Made by a program: the position numbers and the translations under genes. Below are positions 34,009 to 45,622 of a DNA stretch of 64,000 bases, piece by piece. The first letter of the stretch is position 1, and each line of letters begins with the position of its first letter. A model generated the notes under the pieces. It was not told the origin of the DNA. It did no database searches and saw only the letters and a program-made list of their open reading frames with translations. Source of the DNA: Heliocidaris tuberculata (lineage: Eukaryota; Echinodermata; Echinoidea; Camarodonta; Echinometridae); NCBI GenBank assembly GCA_025618425.1, contig CM046852.1, positions 62,001-126,000 on the forward strand. The letters are read 5' to 3'.

Positions 34009-34983
34009 CAGGGGCATCGCTAGAACATTTGAATGGGGGAGGGGTGGGACACCCAAATTGCCGACAGATTTTTAGAGTGTGACATCCAAATTTGCCAAAA
34101 AAATGCTACACGGTACACCCTAATCTCCCCCTCACACAATGATACAAGAAAAATCGCAGATGTAGAAGTCATGATCATACGGGCCCATATTCGCAAGGGG
34201 ATAGGCTGACAACCTTTTACCCGAATATCAACTTTTCAACTTCTAAAATTAAAAAACAAAAACAAAACAAAACAAAAACAAAAACAACAACAAACGAAAA
34301 ACTTTTCTTAGTAAAAAATGTACAGAATTTACATATCAGGAAACCTCACTACCCCAAATATGTGGATATTCTGTCACCTCTCTACCCGAATATGAAGTGG
34401 TGGCTGGCCAAACATCGGAACTTTGAAAATCCTCGGAGGGGGCTANNNNNNNNNNNNNNNNNNNNNNNNNNNNNNNNNNNNNNNNNNNNNNNNNNNNNNN
34501 NNNNNNNNNNNNNNNNNNNNNNNNNNNNNNNNNNNNNNNNNNNNNNNNNNNNNNNNNNNNNNNNNNNNNNNNNNNNNNNNNNNNNNNNNNNNNNNNNNNN
34601 NNNNNNNNNNNNNNNNNNNNNNNNNNNNNNNNNNNNNNNNNNNNNNNNNNNNNNNNNNNNNNNNNNNNNNNNNNNNNNNNNNNNNNNNNNNNNNNNNNNN
34701 NNNNNNNNNNNNNNNNNNNNNNNNNNNNNNNNNNNNNNNNNNNNNNNNNNNNNNNNNNNNNNNNNNNNNNNNNNNNNNNNNNNNNNNNNNNNNNNNNNNN
34801 NNNNNNNNNNNNNNNNNNNNNNNNNNNNNNNNNNNNNNNNNNNNNNNNNNNNNNNNNNNNNNNNNNNNNNNNNNNNNNNNNNNNNNNNNNNNNNNNNNNN
34901 NNNNNNNNNNNNNNNNNNNNNNNNNNNNNNNNNNNNNNNNNNNNNCCCCCCCCCCCCATCCTAAAAATGGATCGACGCCCCTG
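34009..34983. mobile_element. Repeat of the 'caggggc.tcg' family, interrupted by a gap
   Basis: It begins caggggcatcgctagaac and ends atcgacgcccctg. The left part (34030-34440) is also found at 43610-44000, including gaactttgaaaatcct and tggtgg.tggccaaaca-type stretches. The 500-N gap hides most of the right half. The flanks show no matching 8-bp duplication, so the two ends may belong to different copies. Confidence 0.5.
34446..34945. other. Assembly gap (500 N) followed by poly-C
   Basis: Exactly 500 N, abutting a poly-C run (34946-34957). As with the first gap, the assembly breaks at a C/G homopolymer inside a repeat. Confidence 0.99.
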
Positions 34984-34989
34984 TTATGT

Positions 34990-35980
34990 ACTCTATGTTT
35001 ACAAAAAAGAACAGAATATTATTTCATATCAATGAAGCTCAATAAACAAGAACACAACATATTTTAACATGTTAAAAACAAGGATGGTTTCAGTGCGAAT
35101 GCCTATCCTCTGCGTATCATTATATTATATGCAAACAACATGAACAATTCAAATTTAGTCCAACTTATTTGCACTGCACGTGGAACTAATTCCCGTGAAT
35201 GATCACTGATCTTTAATAGAGTTCTTTGAAATTCAACCATCTCCCATACCACCTTTCAATATCTTACTCTCTTTTATCTCCCCCCCCCCTCTCTCTTCTC
35301 TCTCTCTTCTCTTTTCCCCCATCTCTTTCATTTCAGAAGGCTTTGAAAACGCGTTTCCACAGGGTTTAGATAAAACATTTCTAATTGGAGCGACGGGCCC
35401 GATATTCAAGCTGTTAGTAAAAGACGCTATTTTGCTTTCTCGTCTGTTAGTCACTAGTGCCCCCTTTTAATTCCCCTGCCTCCCCCCCCCCTCTCTCTTT
35501 ACTTTCTCTTTTGGTCTTCTTCAGAATTAAAATCTTTGATTTTAATTAATCTCCACTACTCAGTGTACTTTGCTTCCTCCAGTATTAGTGGACAGAGCTC
35601 TCCCCCTCCCTCTCTCTCACTTTTTTTTTTTCTCTCTCTCTCTCTTTCTCTTTCGGTGGAACTTTTTGTTAAAAACAAACATCTTCCCAGTGGTTTACTG
35701 TTTGCATTTCCTTAAATGTTCTCCTCTCAGTCTTTATGTTACTCATGTATATTTAAAAGTAGTGACCATTTAAATGATAAGAAAACAATTCACACAAATC
35801 AAGAGCAGTAACGATTGACGTATAATTTTCATGTTATAGTTATTGCATATCGATGCATTTTCGTTAACATGAGAATATTACTTAGAAGCTAGATGAATTT
35901 AACAAAACGACATGACCGACGGCACACATAAATAATTGCAAGGCAAAATCGCAAACAAGACACATTATCAATCGCATTTA
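34990..35980. other. Intergenic; CT-rich low-complexity blocks
   Basis: CT-rich blocks at about 35264-35330, 35483-35520 and 35600-35655. No gene recognised. Confidence 0.5.
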
Positions 35981-35988
35981 TATATAAA

Positions 35989-37137
35989 CAGGGGCGTCGC
36001 CAGCGGGGGGGTGTGGGGGTGTGACACCCCCATTAAAAATTTCCGTCGGCAAATGCACCACCTCTGTCCACAAAAGAAGGAAGGGAAGGAAAAAGAAAGA
36101 GGGAAGAGAAGGGAAAGGAGAAAGAGAAAGAGAAAGGAGGAAAAAGAAAGGAAAAAAAGAAGAGAGAGGGAAAAGGGAAAGAAAAGGAAAGAAATTGAAG
36201 AAAAAAACTGGAAGCGCTCGCTTGCATCTCTCGCTCGCATTTTAAGTTTCTTAACCACTGCTGGTTATATTGATAATTACTATTCTATTTAAAGAAAACT
36301 GGTTATCTTATGTTTCTGTCTAACTTTAAACTATTCCTCTACTCTTTGAACGTTAGTAATATAACTGTCAGGAAACGAGCGGGAAGGTGACCTAAAAATG
36401 ATTAATTTTCTGGAGATAAACATCTGTGACCAATAGCCGATTCCTATCATACCGACTATGAGAACGGAAGATGCCGATAAAACGTACGTTACTTAAATCA
36501 TGAGAATAGAGTAACTTTACACTAGAACCTGTTCTCAGTGTATATACAAAATTCTTTTTTTTTTCTTCGCCTGCATGCTCGATACTCTCGCTCGAAAGAT
36601 CTAGAAACAGAAGGGTTTCGGACGGTAAGCGAGGTGCCAAAACTGAGTCATATTCGGCAGATAGTGGTGTATTTTGATGACGAAATAACACTTCTACAAT
36701 GAAAAGGAGTGTATATCTTTCCTCGCTCGCTGCTTCCGCTCGTATAATATTTAGATACAGGATGGTTTCGGAAAGCAAACAAATTCGGCGAGTGATGACC
36801 GAATATTCATGTATGCATATTTTTCTCAATATCTTATAGGCCTATAGTTTATTCTGATGACAATAATACTACTATAAATGAGCGCGTTTTTCCTCGATCG
36901 CTTCGCTTGCTCGCAAAATTTAAAAACAGGGTGGTTCATAATCTAGCAAGAGGCCCCTAAACATTCCATTAAACTAATAAATATCAACATCTGCGATATT
37001 GCTTGAAAATAATTTCTTGTGCGCAAGAAATATTTTTAAAAAATAGAAAATAATTTCTTGGGAGGAGTTTTTTATTGGAATTAAAATGCAGCATAACAGC
37101 TGCCGGCAAATTTAGGTCTTTCACCCCGACGCCCCTG
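35989..37137. mobile_element. hAT-type element, 1149 bp, with 8-bp target duplication
   Basis: It begins caggggcgtcgccagc and ends with the reverse complement (cgacgcccctg). The flanking 8-mers are tatataaa (35981-35988) and catataaa (37138-37145), 7/8 identical. Subterminal parts also match in inverted order (cgtcggcaaatg near the left, tgccggcaaattt near the right). The interior holds a purine-rich GA stretch (36075-36200) whose open frames are low complexity, and several gctcgctcg motifs. No transposase visible. Confidence 0.8.
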
Positions 37138-37139
37138 CA

Positions 37140-38200
37140 TATAAATGTGTCGAACATTCAGTTCCAAACTGATATTCATCAAAATTTTTAGTACTTTGCA
37201 ATGATAAGCTTTCCATGGATTCCGCCCTAGATTAAAATTCCATTCTTTGAGTATGGCTTAAGTGTTAAGGAGGAACTTTTAAACTCTAAATAGCCTTTAT
37301 ACGAAGATTTCAATAGACTTCCTCTCTCTCTCGCTATTGTGTGAAAAGAACTTGCCACCCTACTCGCTTTCGGATACAAAGGATCCCCATTGTATTTCAG
37401 GACGTAATCTTTAGTACCCGCCCCTGTGTATAGGTTAATGTAATAATGATTCTTAGGTCATACTTAGTATGACCTAAGCATTATGTAAGCTAACCCACAT
37501 CTAAGTATAGACTATTAGCATACTTGAAAATAACTAATCGTTGCACTTTTCATTACTGTAGCCTCATTTTTGCCTTATCATAATGTTAATTGAATTTACC
37601 AAATCAACACAATTAACCGGTCATATCACCCCTATAGCCATTCGATCACTGACACCCCCACCCTATGCCTGAGTGACCTAGGCCAAATCTCTTTGGTCGA
37701 AAATCCAAGAGACATAATTCGAGGATTGGTAAGACGGCATCTTTGAAAAGGTGGGAAAAGTGCCAAGTGTCCGCTTGGCGGGATGGTATTTTTAATGATT
37801 TTGCGATGAGCAATATGATTTCCTTTTCTTATTTTACGTAACTACAGTTTTTAAAAATACAATGTATTTTTTACAAAGAAAAAACAATTGTTAGAATTTT
37901 AAAAATAATATTTGTGGCAAAAATAGTCAGTTTTGACTAATTGCAAAAATAAAAACAAATAAGAACAACATCAACAACTTAAAAGCTTCCAAGTATCAAT
38001 GATTACATGCAGCAGACGCGCCCGAAGCAGTTTGGGATTGGGGGGGGGGGGGTGGGGGGCAAACATTCAAGGGGACTCACCCAGGCACCTGGGTTATCAG
38101 ATTTTCGGGGGGGTCTCTTTCCTTAAAAATTCTCTGACAAACACATTTAAAAAAAAAAAAAAGGTATCACTTTTTTTTCGGTCTACTTTTTCCCCCCCTC
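37140..38200. other. Intergenic, no gene recognised
   Basis: AT-rich. A small inverted repeat sits at 37454-37478 (taggtcatacttagtatgaccta). A poly-G run is at 38041. No coding features recognised. Confidence 0.5.
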
Positions 38201-38202
38201 CT

Positions 38203-38615
38203 GCGCCTATGACATGCAGCATATAGTTTAGACGTAGTAAACCCTGTGTGGAGAAATGAATGTGATAAAAATTTAACTGCTCAAAAACTACAGAGTATAG
38301 AAGATACTCTGTAGTAAACTGTATAACTGTGTATAACTGTGGAGACAGAGGCGGCGCTCCCGATGGGGAAGGGGGCACATTGCCCCCACTTTATCAAGTA
38401 CCCAAATGTACTAAAAGTGACCTTTGGGGGGGGGCGAAAATGCATTTTGCCCCCCCCCCCCACTTTTTCGTTTGGGGGGGGGGCAACCCCCCCCCCTGCC
38501 CCCCGCTTCCTGCGCCTATGACATGCAGCATATAGTTTAGACGTAGTAAACCCTGTGTGGAGAAACGAATGTGATAAAAATTTAACTGCTCAAAAACTAC
38601 AGAGTATAGAAGAAG
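38203..38615. repeat. Direct duplication of ~100 bp, 305 bp apart
   Basis: tgcgcctatgacatgcagca, then tatagtttagacgtagtaaa and on to ctacagagtatagaaga, occurs at about 38203-38305 and 38510-38612 with one or two differences. The first copy ends in a hairpin (agagtatagaagatactct). Between them lies an end of the ggcggcgctcccga repeat family and poly-G/C runs. Confidence 0.8.
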
Positions 38616-38810
38616 AGAATTAGATTCACAAGTTTTTCATTTCTAAAACATGATTATGCTACGTTTACATTATGTTCCCGGCGTCCACGGCAGCCCAGTT
38701 TGCTAGAAACGTAGTGTGCTATGGGATTTTTGCCATTTTCCCTTCCTAATTCAAGTTTAGTTATGCTACGTTTATACTTTGTTCCCGGCGGCCACGGCAG
38801 CCCCGTTTCA

Positions 38811-40158
38811 CAGGGGCGTCGATTGGGGGGGGGGGGGGGGAACAGTTGCCCCCAAGAAAATATTGGTGGGGCAAATATATCGTTTTGACCGCCCCCCCCC
38901 CCCCCCCAATAATTCCTGAGATGTAAAAAAATAAATAAATAAATAAATTAGGATAAATGATGCAAAAATCGGGAAATGAAACCTTCCAAACAATGAAATA
39001 CAATGGGTATTACACGATCAGACTTCAATTTCGCCGCGCGCTCCGCGCGCAAATTCTCTTACTAGTATTTTCCGTGCTTCATGTATAACTGTGGAGACAG
39101 AGGCGGCGCTCCCGAGGGGGGAAGGGAGCACAGTGCCCCCACTTTATCAAATACCCAAATGTACTAAAAGCGACCTTTTTCTTTCTAACAAGCACCCTTC
39201 CCCTTCTGATAAGTGCCCTTTTCTCTCCTTCTGATCAGTGCCCCTTTCCATATCTGATATTTGCCTCCTTAATTCTCTAATATGTGCAAGTTTTCTCTTC
39301 TCATAAGTGCCCCCTTTCACCTCTTATAAGTGCCCGTTTTCACCTCTGATAAGTGCCCTTTCCTCTTCTGATAAATGCCCCCTTTTACATAATTATATTT
39401 CCCACTGTTTCTTACAAGGAGAGCCACATCTAGCTTCAAAGAATCGGCGCGGCTTCAGTAACAGCTACCCATATTACTACAACTACATTGTAAGACAGTG
39501 GGGCCGGATGCAAGAGGGGCACAATGCCTATCAACAACCCCCCCCCCCTCCCCCCAAGCAAATTAAGGAATGCACATTCCGCTTGCTCGCTCTTATACTG
39601 AAATCAAGCAGATCGCATAAAGTATGTTGATTTGATATCGATGTAATCCTAAATCATTCGACATTCCCTCAAATTAATTTGCCGTTGCCATTTTCAATTC
39701 ACTACATCGCTGTAAATAATGCACAAGCAAAGGACTTCAGCAGTAAAAAAAAATGTCTGAATTTCTTCGCTCGCTCGCATATGAATCATTAGACGATCAC
39801 ACACGACTGCATATTGGAGAAGCGGAAAAAGTGTCCATTTAGAACCACAATGAAAATGAAGAAGATGATGCTAAATAACGTTAATTAGAATGCAGGGTAA
39901 TACCAATGTCACAAAATGGTCCTTTTTTTTTTTTTTGCTTTATGTTCACCCCTTGTAGTTGCCCCCTTTCCCCCAAATGCCCTTTTTGCTGGTGCCCCCA
40001 TTTTTTAAAGACGCTCCGCAGCCCCCTCCCCCTCTCCCCACAGCGTGGAGAAGCTGGTAGTTAAGAGGCGTTAAAAAATCATGTGCGAAATGAACATCGT
40101 TACGTTAGGCTATCTTGCCCCCCCCCCCCCCATCCGAAAAAACGGATCGACGCCCCTG
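38811..40158. mobile_element. hAT-type element, 1348 bp, perfect 8-bp target duplication
   Basis: It begins caggggcgtcgattgg, ends ccgaaaaaacggatcgacgc then ccctg, and is flanked by ccgtttca on both sides (38803-38810 and 40159-40166). The terminal sequence is shared with the element at 35989-37137. Its interior contains the gtgccccttt-type minisatellite (39180-39380) and several poly-G/C runs, but no transposase. Confidence 0.88.
39090..39640 (+). repeat. Copy of the 'gtgcccctttt..ctgataa' minisatellite family
   Basis: It starts ggcggcgctcccgagggggg, then carries about eight units of tgccccttt.cttctgataag, then sequence that matches 3850-4160 in reverse. It lies within the hAT element above, so it either came with that element or inserted into it. 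Confidence 0.7.
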
Positions 40159-40166
40159 CCGTTTCA

Positions 40167-40590
40167 GGCCACCGTGGACAAAACGGGATAAGCGTGAGAC
40201 AACGCGATGGAACGGGACAGGCAAACTTGACGTTCCGTGATTGTCGTGGATGCCAGGACCTAACACAACTTGAATTAGGAGGGTGGGGGGGGGGGGGGGG
40301 GGAATGGCCAAAATATCACGGCACACTACGTTTCGGGCAAACGAGGCTGCCCTGGCCGCCGGGGAACATAATGTAATGCTACGTTTACATTATGTTCCCG
40401 GCGGCCACGGCAGCCCCTTTTGCCCAAAACGTAGTGTGCCGTAATATTTTAGCCATTTCCCCCCTCCTAATTCAAGTTGTGTTAGGTCCTGGCATCCACG
40501 GCAATCACGGCCTGTCAAGTTTGCCTGTCCCGTCCCATCGCGTTGTCTCACGTTCATCCCGTTTTGTCCACGGTGGCCTGAAACTCATCA
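40167..40590. repeat. ~430-bp palindrome from two head-to-head MITEs
   Basis: The left arm 40167-40376 and the right arm about 40382-40590 are inverted copies over about 210 bp at roughly 90% identity. They meet at aacataatgtaatgctacgt. Shared landmarks are cctaattcaagttgtgttag, cgcgttgtctcacg and ttttgtccacggtggcctga. Confidence 0.85.
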
Positions 40591-40803
40591 AACCTTTCCC
40601 CACTACATGCCGTGGCCGCCGGGAACATAGTGTAAACGCAGCATACACGTAGCATCAGGTCCTGATATCCACGGCAATCACGGCCTGTCACGTTTGCCCG
40701 TCCCGTCCCGTCCCATCGCGTTTTCTCACGTCCATCCCGTTTTGTCCACGGTGGCCTGAAACGGGGCTGCAGTGGCCGCCGGGAACATAGTGTAAACGCA
40801 GCA
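40377..40803. mobile_element. Two further MITE copies, atgctacgtttacattatgt..family
   Basis: Copy one (40377-40645) begins atgctacgtttacattatgt and ends gggaacatagtgtaaacgca then gcat. A partial copy in the same orientation follows (40652-40803), starting at aggtcctgatatccacggca and ending with the same terminus. Confidence 0.8.
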
Positions 40804-41154
40804 TTAGCCATACCACTAAATGGATGCTGATGTCATGTTAGTCATGAGAAATAGAAATTCCTAAACAAGCGCGGGAGAGGGGGGGGGGGGGGCAAAGGTT
40901 ACTTTAGATTAAAAGTAATAAAGTTCACTTCTGGTCATGCAATTACCTTGTCAAAGAAACTGCATGTAGTGGGGAAAGGTTTGATGAGTAATGGTGCACA
41001 CTCTTTGAAATTTCCAAAATAAGAAGAAAGTTATACTTGGCCTTTTTGTGTCATTTATGTATGATTAATGTTCTGTTGAATTGTAAACTTTGAAGGTAAA
41101 AATAAATCCTCTAACGTGGCAAAGAAAAAAAAATGTCCACCATGTCTCCCCCAC

Positions 41155-41216
41155 CCCCTCCCCCTATCTCCATCTCTTTCTCTCTCTCTTTCTCCCCCCC
41201 TTTCTTTCTCTTTCTC

Positions 41217-41250
<34 letters not shown>

Positions 41251-41255
41251 ACAAT
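41155..41255. repeat. (ct)n low-complexity tract
   Basis: About 100 bp of ct/cc repeats. Long serine/leucine and arginine/glutamate open frames across it on both strands are artefacts of the repeat. The neighbouring 41256-42200 holds a poly-G run (41971-41989) and no recognised gene. Confidence 0.9.
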
Positions 41256-42189
41256 CCAGTCACACAGCCCCAAAGAAAGTAAGTCATTCGGGCTGAGATC
41301 TGGTGAGCTGGGAGGCCATTTGACGGGGTGGTTTGTTATGATGACTCTGCTGTCGAAGAGTTCTCACATGAAAGAAGTCATGTTTAAATTTCTATTCACT
41401 CTCATTGAGAGATTTGGTGAAAGAAACATAACAAAGAACATAAAAAGAAATGCAAATTGAACCATCGCGTTCCAAGGCAAGATTGCTGCATCCTTACAAT
41501 TCTTGACCATTTATTCTGCGCAACTCGGTTTTGACATTGAATTTTAAACTCTTCTTGCTCGTCGCTGCGTGACCCTTTCGCATTGTATGAGGTATCAAAA
41601 GAAAGAAGAAAAAACTGAACTTTATTATGGTGCATATGATATTTCATGAACTGTTTCATACCACCGGAAAAATAACTGACCGTCTCGGTTTCCTTTTTCC
41701 TGGGACGCACTGTCTAAATCTATATTCTATAATTTTTGCTTTACAAATAACCGGACGACAAGCATATTCAGACAGATGTCACAAAAAAGTAACGTACTTT
41801 ATTTTAAAATAAAAAAGGAAAACATACAAGGAGACACAAATGAACTTTCAAAACAAACTATAAAATGTTCATATAGGCTACAAGGTTGAATGCAGAAAGG
41901 ATGAAGTGAACTTTTAAATAACAGAGTGATGCAGTCCAGAGTATAAGATATATATATTTTCTTTTTTTTTGGGGGGGGGGGGGGGGGGAGAAAACGGGAT
42001 GGAAGATTTAAAAAGAAATATATGTTTTTTTCAAGTATCTCAGTCATACAATTTTCTATTCGTTGTTTACACAGTGCTGACACAAGATTGTGGTATTCAA
42101 TAAAAAGCATCTTTGAAAGTCTGAAAAAAATCAATTAATCATATCAAAAGTTTATAGTTTGGCTACAAAGCATTAATACATGTACATAC

Positions 42190-42453
42190 GTAAGATTCAT
42201 CATGAATATCAATGTAAGAATGCTGTGCAAAGACTGGAGCACTAATTATGATATATTATTACGAAAATTAAGTATGAATTCTTTAGAGAATAGACGAAAA
42301 TACCTCCGCCTTGTGTTTTATTTTATGCTTGTTAATGGTTCAATAGATAGGTGCACACCTGCAAACAGAATTGGAAGAAACGATCATAATCTAAAAGGAT
42401 TCGGTAACTTTGTGGAGGCTTCATTTAATAAATTGTTGAATTTTGATATCTGA
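42190..42453 (+). pseudogene. LINE C-terminal remnant
   Basis: The reading YDILLRKLSMNSLENRRKYL, then RLVFYFMLVNGSID, matches the conserved end of CR1/RTE-type LINE proteins, where a YxxRLxxLxLxxLExRR motif precedes a hydrophobic FxLxNG stretch. The open frame (84 codons) is intact but short, and nothing upstream is readable as RT. Confidence 0.55.
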
Positions 42454-42464
42454 CTACATCGACT

Positions 42465-42770
42465 GAGCAGATGTCAGCGGAGCAGTTGTCGCGGAGGAAT
42501 TATCGCTCGATCGCATCAAATGTCGACGGACCAATTGTCGCAGAAGCAATTGTCACATATATTCATTTTTTATCAACAGAGCAATTGTCGCGGAGCAACT
42601 GTCGCTCGATCGGAGCAAATGTCGGCGGAGCAATTGTCGCATATATTCATTTTTATCGATGGAGCAGTTGTCGCGGAGTAATTGTCGCTTGATCGGAGCA
42701 AATGTCGACGGAGCAAATGTCGCAGGGGCAATTGTCGCCGGAGCAAATGTCGGTTCCCCGCCCGCTATTG
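42465..42770 (+). repeat. 'ggagcaattgtcgc' minisatellite with longer repeat step
   Basis: The ~15-bp motif ggagcaattgtcgc and variants (ggagcaaatgtcg) repeat about 18 times. They sit in a larger unit of about 95 bp that includes catatattcatttttatc and gctcgatcggagcaaatgtc. The repeated amino-acid pattern in its open frame follows from the DNA repeat. Confidence 0.85.
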
Positions 42771-42914
42771 TCGACCACTGTCAATTCCGGATTATCGCTT
42801 CTGTCGACGATCGTCAACAGAAATCACGTACAAAAAATATAGCCTTTGAAATAGTCCAGCATCTATGGATTTTCATAATGCACTGTGCAAAGGGTTAATT
42901 AGACGAAAGCAAGG

Positions 42915-43140
42915 GCTATCAGCTTTTAAAAGGGGCACTCATGTATGAGGTCAAAATGGCCACTTATCAGAACGTGAAAAGGGAACTTATTAGAAAGAAA
43001 AAAAAGAGCAGTATACGAAGGAAAAGAGGCACTTATCAGCTATGAAAAGGGGCACTTCTCATAGATAAAAAAAAAGGACACTTTAAGGGTACTTGAAAAA
43101 TTAGGGACACTGTGCCCCCCGGTGTGCCGCCTCTGCTAGT
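42915..43140 (-). repeat. Copy of the 'ggggcacttatcag' minisatellite family
   Basis: Five or six ~30-bp units, then gggtacttgaaaaa and the edge cactgtgccccccggtgtgc then cgcctctgc. Same layout and orientation as 4165-4660. Confidence 0.75.
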
Positions 43141-43163
43141 TACTACATTCTCATGATTTTAGT

Positions 43164-43166
<3 letters not shown>

Positions 43167-43196
<30 letters not shown>
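43167..43196. repeat. (at)n microsatellite
   Basis: About 15 at dinucleotides. Confidence 0.95.
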
Positions 43197-43199
<3 letters not shown>

Positions 43200-43395
43200 G
43201 GGGGACCCAGGGAAATCATGTCCTTTCAGCAACATTTCTCTGTACAAAATAAAATGCAGAGCACTTTGTGATTCAGATTTAAAATGCCTATGTCGGGTCA
43301 TTTGAACTCCCTTCAGCAAGTGCTTCTAAATTAGAAGTCAATTTCACATATACATGTACTTGGGTTGCCATAATGATGTATTATGTATTTGTTAC

Positions 43396-45257
43396 CAGTG
43401 TTGTAGTCAAGGCCCAAACCCTCAAGGCCAAGGCATTGACTAGCAAGGCCAAGGTCAAGGCCAAGGCTTTGGCCCTCAAGGCCTATAGGCTAAGGCCAAG
43501 GCTTGAAACCTCAAGGCCAATGCCAAGGCCAAGGCATTGGTAAAGAAAGGAGGGGGGGGGGGGCATGGAACATAAAAAAGAGGTTCACATACAAATAAGA
43601 AGGCAGGCAGAGACGTCGCTGAACATCTTGAATGGGGGATGTGATACCCAAATTTGCTGACATATTTTAGGGTGTGACACCCTAATTTGCAGACAAAAAT
43701 GCTGCAACCTAATCTGCTCCCCCCCCCCCTCATATAATAATAAAAGAATATCGCAGATGCAGAAATCTTGATTATACGGGGCTAATTTTGACAAGGGACG
43801 GGCTGACCCTTTTGCCCAAATATCAGTTCTTCAGTTTGTAATTTTTTGGAGATCGCATAGCGAGCGATCAAATAAAAAAAAAAATTGTTGTAAAATGTAC
43901 AGAAGTTACATACGGAAGTTACATAATTATCCTGGAACCTCGCTATTCGAATATAAAGTGGTGGTTGGCCGAATATCAGAACTTTGAAAATCCTAAAGGG
44001 GTGGGGGGGGGGGGGGGGGGAGAGAGTTGCAACCTATTCTGAAGGGGGACTCCTTTTGTCCGAACAATAACTTTCCAGTGTTTTTGTGAGCAAGCGAAGG
44101 AAGCGAGCAAAAAAAAAGTGGCCAGTTTTTCCTTCTTTTTCGTTCCTTCCCTTTTCCTTTCACTCTTTTCTTTGGTTTTTCTTTTCCTTTACTTTGCCTT
44201 TTCATTTTCCCCGTTTTCAAAAGACCTGACGGAAAATATGTATTCATTTTCATACCCCCCCCCCCCCCTCCTTTTCATGACCTACTGTTTGTATATGTAT
44301 TGTTGTCTTCCTGGACATAAATAGCTCGTAAAATACTTTTTAAAGGAATACATGTATATTATGGAGCAAAGCAACGAGAATTACATTTTTTCTCCCAATA
44401 TTTTGAACCCTTTAACCCTTACTGGTACTGGGCTATTTGAAGCTCTTCTCCGACTGGGGAAGGGGATAAGAGGCCCCCCCCCCCCCCGATCTCTGCCGCG
44501 ACATGACCGATCGGCGTTAAATTTTGCACTGACTTCGAAAATCACGTAAAGAGCACATGTCCATCATTATCTTTATGCAAATTATTATTTTTTAAAATCT
44601 AATCTTATAATTTATGCAAATTATATGCAGAAACATACATTTTGCATTATAATCAAGTAAATAAAGACATTGCAAATAAAATTTTAATGCAAGAAGTTCT
44701 TTCTAAACCTTAAAACATTATTACATAAGAATTCTTATGTATTCTATTGTTTTTCGAATTTCATACTTCTTTGTTTTTCAGCTTTAACATTTTTATTGTT
44801 TATTTTCAGAGACCACTATATCAGAATGTTATCTGAAGCTATATTCAGTTAGAATAAATGAAAATTAAAGCTTAAAGAAGAAATCTTAGGTGATAAAGGA
44901 GAAAAATGGGAATATGTATTTAGTTTTGTACACAAAACTCAGAAATTCTCCGTTTTCAGGCTTACATGAGGTCACAAAAGGTCATGTGGGTCAGTGACAT
45001 GACCGATTTTTCGTAAACAAGGTTTCAAAATATATGCAAGACTTGAAAGAAAACAGGCAGAAAGTGGCGTGGTGTGAAATGGAGCGGTTCGAAATGCACG
45101 GCAGACTTTGTCGAAGGGGGGGGGGGGGCACCGAGCCTTTGACCGAATTCACAAAAAAAATGCAAATACTTTGTTCAAACTTAATATTTATATTCACAGA
45201 AAAGAAATGCAAGTACAATTGTTCCAGTCTTGACCTGTATTTCATACGGTACAACTG

Positions 45258-45288
<31 letters not shown>

Positions 45289-45622
45289 CATTTTGTCGTA
45301 TTAACCTAAATATTTGTAACATGAATTCATTTCCCAAGTCTGTTATGATTAGATCTTGTATTAGCTAGAATGTACATGACTCCTGCACAAACAACCAAAA
45401 TGTTTTAAAATTTTACTTGCAAAAATAGGAAAGTTCCATATGCCTTGAAAATGCCTTGAAAATGCCTTGAAAATGCCTTAAGATTTATAGGCTTGGAGCC
45501 CCTCAAGGCAAGGCCAAGGCATGCCAAAGGTAAAGGCATTCAAGTCCAAGGCCAAGGCATTGAAAAAACTGACCTTAAGGCGCCTTAAGGCCAAGGCCGA
45601 GCATCAAGGCACTACAACACTG
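43396..45622. mobile_element. hAT-like element with cagtgttgtagt ends and aaggcc subterminal repeats
   Basis: It begins cagtgttgtagtcaaggccc and ends gcactacaacactg. Just inside both ends lie 120-170 bp of degenerate aaggcca repeats (43409-43545 and 45440-45605). The CAGTGTTGTA start is typical of hAT elements. ttac flanks both sides, but no full 8-bp duplication remains. The interior includes a copy of the 34009-34440 repeat (43610-44000) and poly-G/C runs; no transposase could be read. Confidence 0.65.

Larger units (their letters stand above)
38763..40376. mobile_element. MITE (ends atgctacgttta..), split by a hAT insertion
   Basis: The left part is 38763-38810 (atgctacgtttatactttgt, then tcccggcggccacggcag). 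It resumes at 40167-40376 and ends ccgccggggaacataatgta. Joining across the insertion restores one element of about 260 bp whose ends are inverted copies. A truncated copy of the same family precedes it at 38660-38760, and more copies follow. Confidence 0.75.

Noticed and set aside
35936..36292. 118-residue Lys/Glu/Arg-rich frame
   Set aside because: It lies in a purine-rich low-complexity tract inside the hAT element. There is no domain, and it is open on both strands for compositional reasons.
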